Below, piece by piece: positions 62,812 through 64,000 of a DNA stretch of 64,000 nt (the first letter of the stretch is position 1; each line of letters begins with the position of its first letter). The notes under the pieces were generated by a model that did not search any database, was not told the origin of the DNA, and worked only from the letters and a program-made list of their open reading frames with translations. Source of the DNA: Bog-473 sp963850095 (GTDB taxonomy: Bacteria > Actinomycetota > Acidimicrobiia > Acidimicrobiales > RAAP-2); the NCBI GenBank assembly GCA_963850095.1, contig CAWKJX010000008.1, positions 186,001 to 250,000 on the forward strand. The letters are read 5' to 3'. A program made the translations under genes and the position numbers.

Positions 62812-64000
62812 ATGGATCACCTGGCCACGGTGACAACACTCATTCGCCCGGAAGCGGCAGAGCCGTCAACCGCCAGTCACGCTCTACCCGATCCGGATCC
62901 TTCGGGGGGCCTATCAGTACCTAAGGCCGCGAAGCGCAAAACACTCCCGCGGAGACTTTTTTCCGAGGGGGGCCTGGTGTTCCTCATCTCGTGCGCTTCC
63001 TACATCGTCGCCGGGATCCTGCTGGACTTTCACTACGACTCCTTCAATGGCGACGCGGTGTCACGGATGGCTAACGGCTTCTACGTGCTCTATTCTCGCG
63101 ACCCCCACCTGGCAGCGATTGGTTTTGTGTGGAATCCAGGCACGTCAATCGCCGACCTCGTGCCACTGCTCTTCTACCCACTGTGGACACCCTTGGCTTC
63201 GCATATGTTCGCCGCGAGCCTGGTGAGCGCCGTGTGCATGGCGGGAGCCGTCTATCAGGTCCGCTGCACGCTAGCTGAATGGGGCGTCACCCGTGTGGCC
63301 CGAGTAGTCCTCGTGGTGATCCTTGCCACCAACGGGATGATCGTCTACTACGGCGGCAATGGTATGAGTGAGGGACTTTACCTGTTCACTCTTCTCGCCA
63401 CGTGCCGGTATCTCTTGCGATGGCTCCGGCAGAACGATCTCCATTCGCTTGTTTTCGCCGGCATCGCCCTCGGCTTGTGCTACCTCACCCGCAACGAGGC
63501 GGTAGGGCCTGCCATGCTCGCCGGAGCTGTGGTCCTCGGTGTCGCCGGCGCCCGGAGTTCGGCGGTGGGAATGCAACGGGTCTGGGCGGGAATGGCCGAT
63601 GCCGTCATCTTCGAGATCCCATTTATCTTCACATTCGTCGGCTGGGTCGTGGTCAGTGACGTGATCACAGGGTCGCCGTTCCAGCAGTTCACCTCGGTCT
63701 ACGGCACGACGTCGCAGATCAAGGTGGCCGGGACTGTCGCGCTGAACGATAGGATCCTCCAAGACGTTCACGATGTCTTTTATTTGGCTCCGGCCATTCC
63801 CGTCATCGCGATCATCGCGTTGTACGTTGCGTGGCGCCGCCGGGACCTCGGGGTGCTGGCGCCCATCAGCGTTGTCGGAGGTGGCTTGGCCTTCGATCTG
63901 CTCGCGTACGTAGCCAAATTCAATTCAGCCGTGGTTTCGGTACTTCATCACGGCCGTTCCCTTGGAGGTCCTCCTCGTCGGCAGCTTTTTTGCAACCATA
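62812..64000 (+). CDS. Polytopic membrane protein, 3' end outside window, probable frameshift near 63924
   Basis: The ATG at 62812 opens a frame to the window edge. A Pro/charged cytoplasmic leader precedes about eight hydrophobic segments, with luminal-side motifs D-S-F-N-G-D-A-V-S-R-M and N-P-G-T-S-I-A-D-L. The layout recalls GT-C/dolichyl-phosphate-mannosyltransferase-type glycosyltransferases (D-A near the first loop). After A-K-F-N the frame becomes basic. Dropping one T at 63924-63925 instead gives Q-P-W-F-R-Y-F-I-T-A-V-P-L-E-V-L-L-V, a clear membrane helix. Hence a +1 indel near the end. The donor and acceptor are unknown. Confidence 0.7.
   Translation, partial: MDHLATVTTLIRPEAAEPSTASHALPDPDPSGGLSVPKAAKRKTLPRRLFSEGGLVFLISCASYIVAGILLDFHYDSFNGDAVSRMANGFYVLYSRDPHLAAIGFVWNPGTSIADLVPLLFYPLWTPLASHMFAASLVSAVCMAGAVYQVRCTLAEWGVTRVARVVLVVILATNGMIVYYGGNGMSEGLYLFTLLATCRYLLRWLRQNDLHSLVFAGIALGLCYLTRNEAVGPAMLAGAVVLGVAGARSSAVGMQRVWAGMADAVIFEIPFIFTFVGWVVVSDVITGSPFQQFTSVYGTTSQIKVAGTVALNDRILQDVHDVFYLAPAIPVIAIIALYVAWRRRDLGVLAPISVVGGGLAFDLLAYVAKFNSAVVSVLHHGRSLGGPPRRQLFCNH

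Overview
The window is high-GC DNA from an actinomycete-type bacterium. The gene set best fits the class Acidimicrobiia of Actinomycetota, probably an environmental or metagenome-derived genome. Pointers are two WhiB regulators, a WhmD/WhiB2-type sequence, a mycobacterial-type Sdh1 succinate dehydrogenase, a remnant of a mycothiol-dependent isomerase, an F420 (Ddn-like) nitroreductase-family gene, the MoxR-like ATPase plus VWA pair, and a secreted protein with the G-Y-W-x-V-x-S-D-G-G-I-F-x-F-G-D-A propeller repeat common in this class. No rRNA, tRNA, CRISPR array or transposase gene was recognised.

Layout. 1-6.4 kb: tail of an HtrA-like protein, a DUF2342 protein, a decayed isomerase fragment with a 7-bp tandem repeat, two small unknown proteins, two WhiB genes, glutamate formimidoyltransferase and an amidohydrolase. 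6.5-13.3 kb: an ABC-2 exporter with a methyltransferase, and the AAA+/VWA pair. 13.6-18.2 kb: LysR regulator divergent from sdhC-sdhA-sdhB. 18.2-31 kb: accessory metabolism (SCP2-like, SDR, TetR with a clear promoter/operator, Ddn-like gene, two Gfo/Idh/MocA oxidoreductases, alpha/beta hydrolase, PLP decarboxylase, GNAT, two DinB proteins). 30.5-34.6 kb: operon of circularly permuted ATP-grasp, alpha-E protein, transglutaminase and ACT protein. 35.6-37.9 kb: icd and mdh. 38.7-46.6 kb: a surface/secreted protein island of four genes, the last three translationally overlapping, with SipW-cognate-like N-termini, Ig-like repeats and RTX-like repeats. 46.7-47.7 kb: a probable nucleotidyltransferase toxin-antitoxin pair. 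47.9-50.3 kb: a FtsX-type permease without its ATPase. 50.5-54.9 kb: purN-purH-folD-cupin-metF, a one-carbon/purine operon with nearly every junction overlapping. 55.4-64 kb: a lower-GC envelope region with a propeller/IPT/glycosidase fusion, a coiled-coil protein, a membrane-anchored GH18 protein and a truncated polytopic membrane protein.

A dominant feature is the number of single-base frameshifts in otherwise well-preserved genes: about a dozen sites, nearly all +1 and several in short G runs. They lie near 18621, 21210, 21351, 26711-26719, 28246, 28305, 39942, 40030, 40755, 42770, 43551, 44581, 46478 and 63924. This looks most like residual indel error of a long-read assembly, but true gene decay or phase variation cannot be excluded from sequence alone. 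Frameshifted genes are annotated over their full reconstructed extent.

The most system-like candidate is the 38.7-46.6 kb island: short TasA/CalY-like proteins beside giant repeat adhesins, with two mutually exclusive hairpins between the first two genes and 1,030-bp repeats whose length is not a multiple of three.
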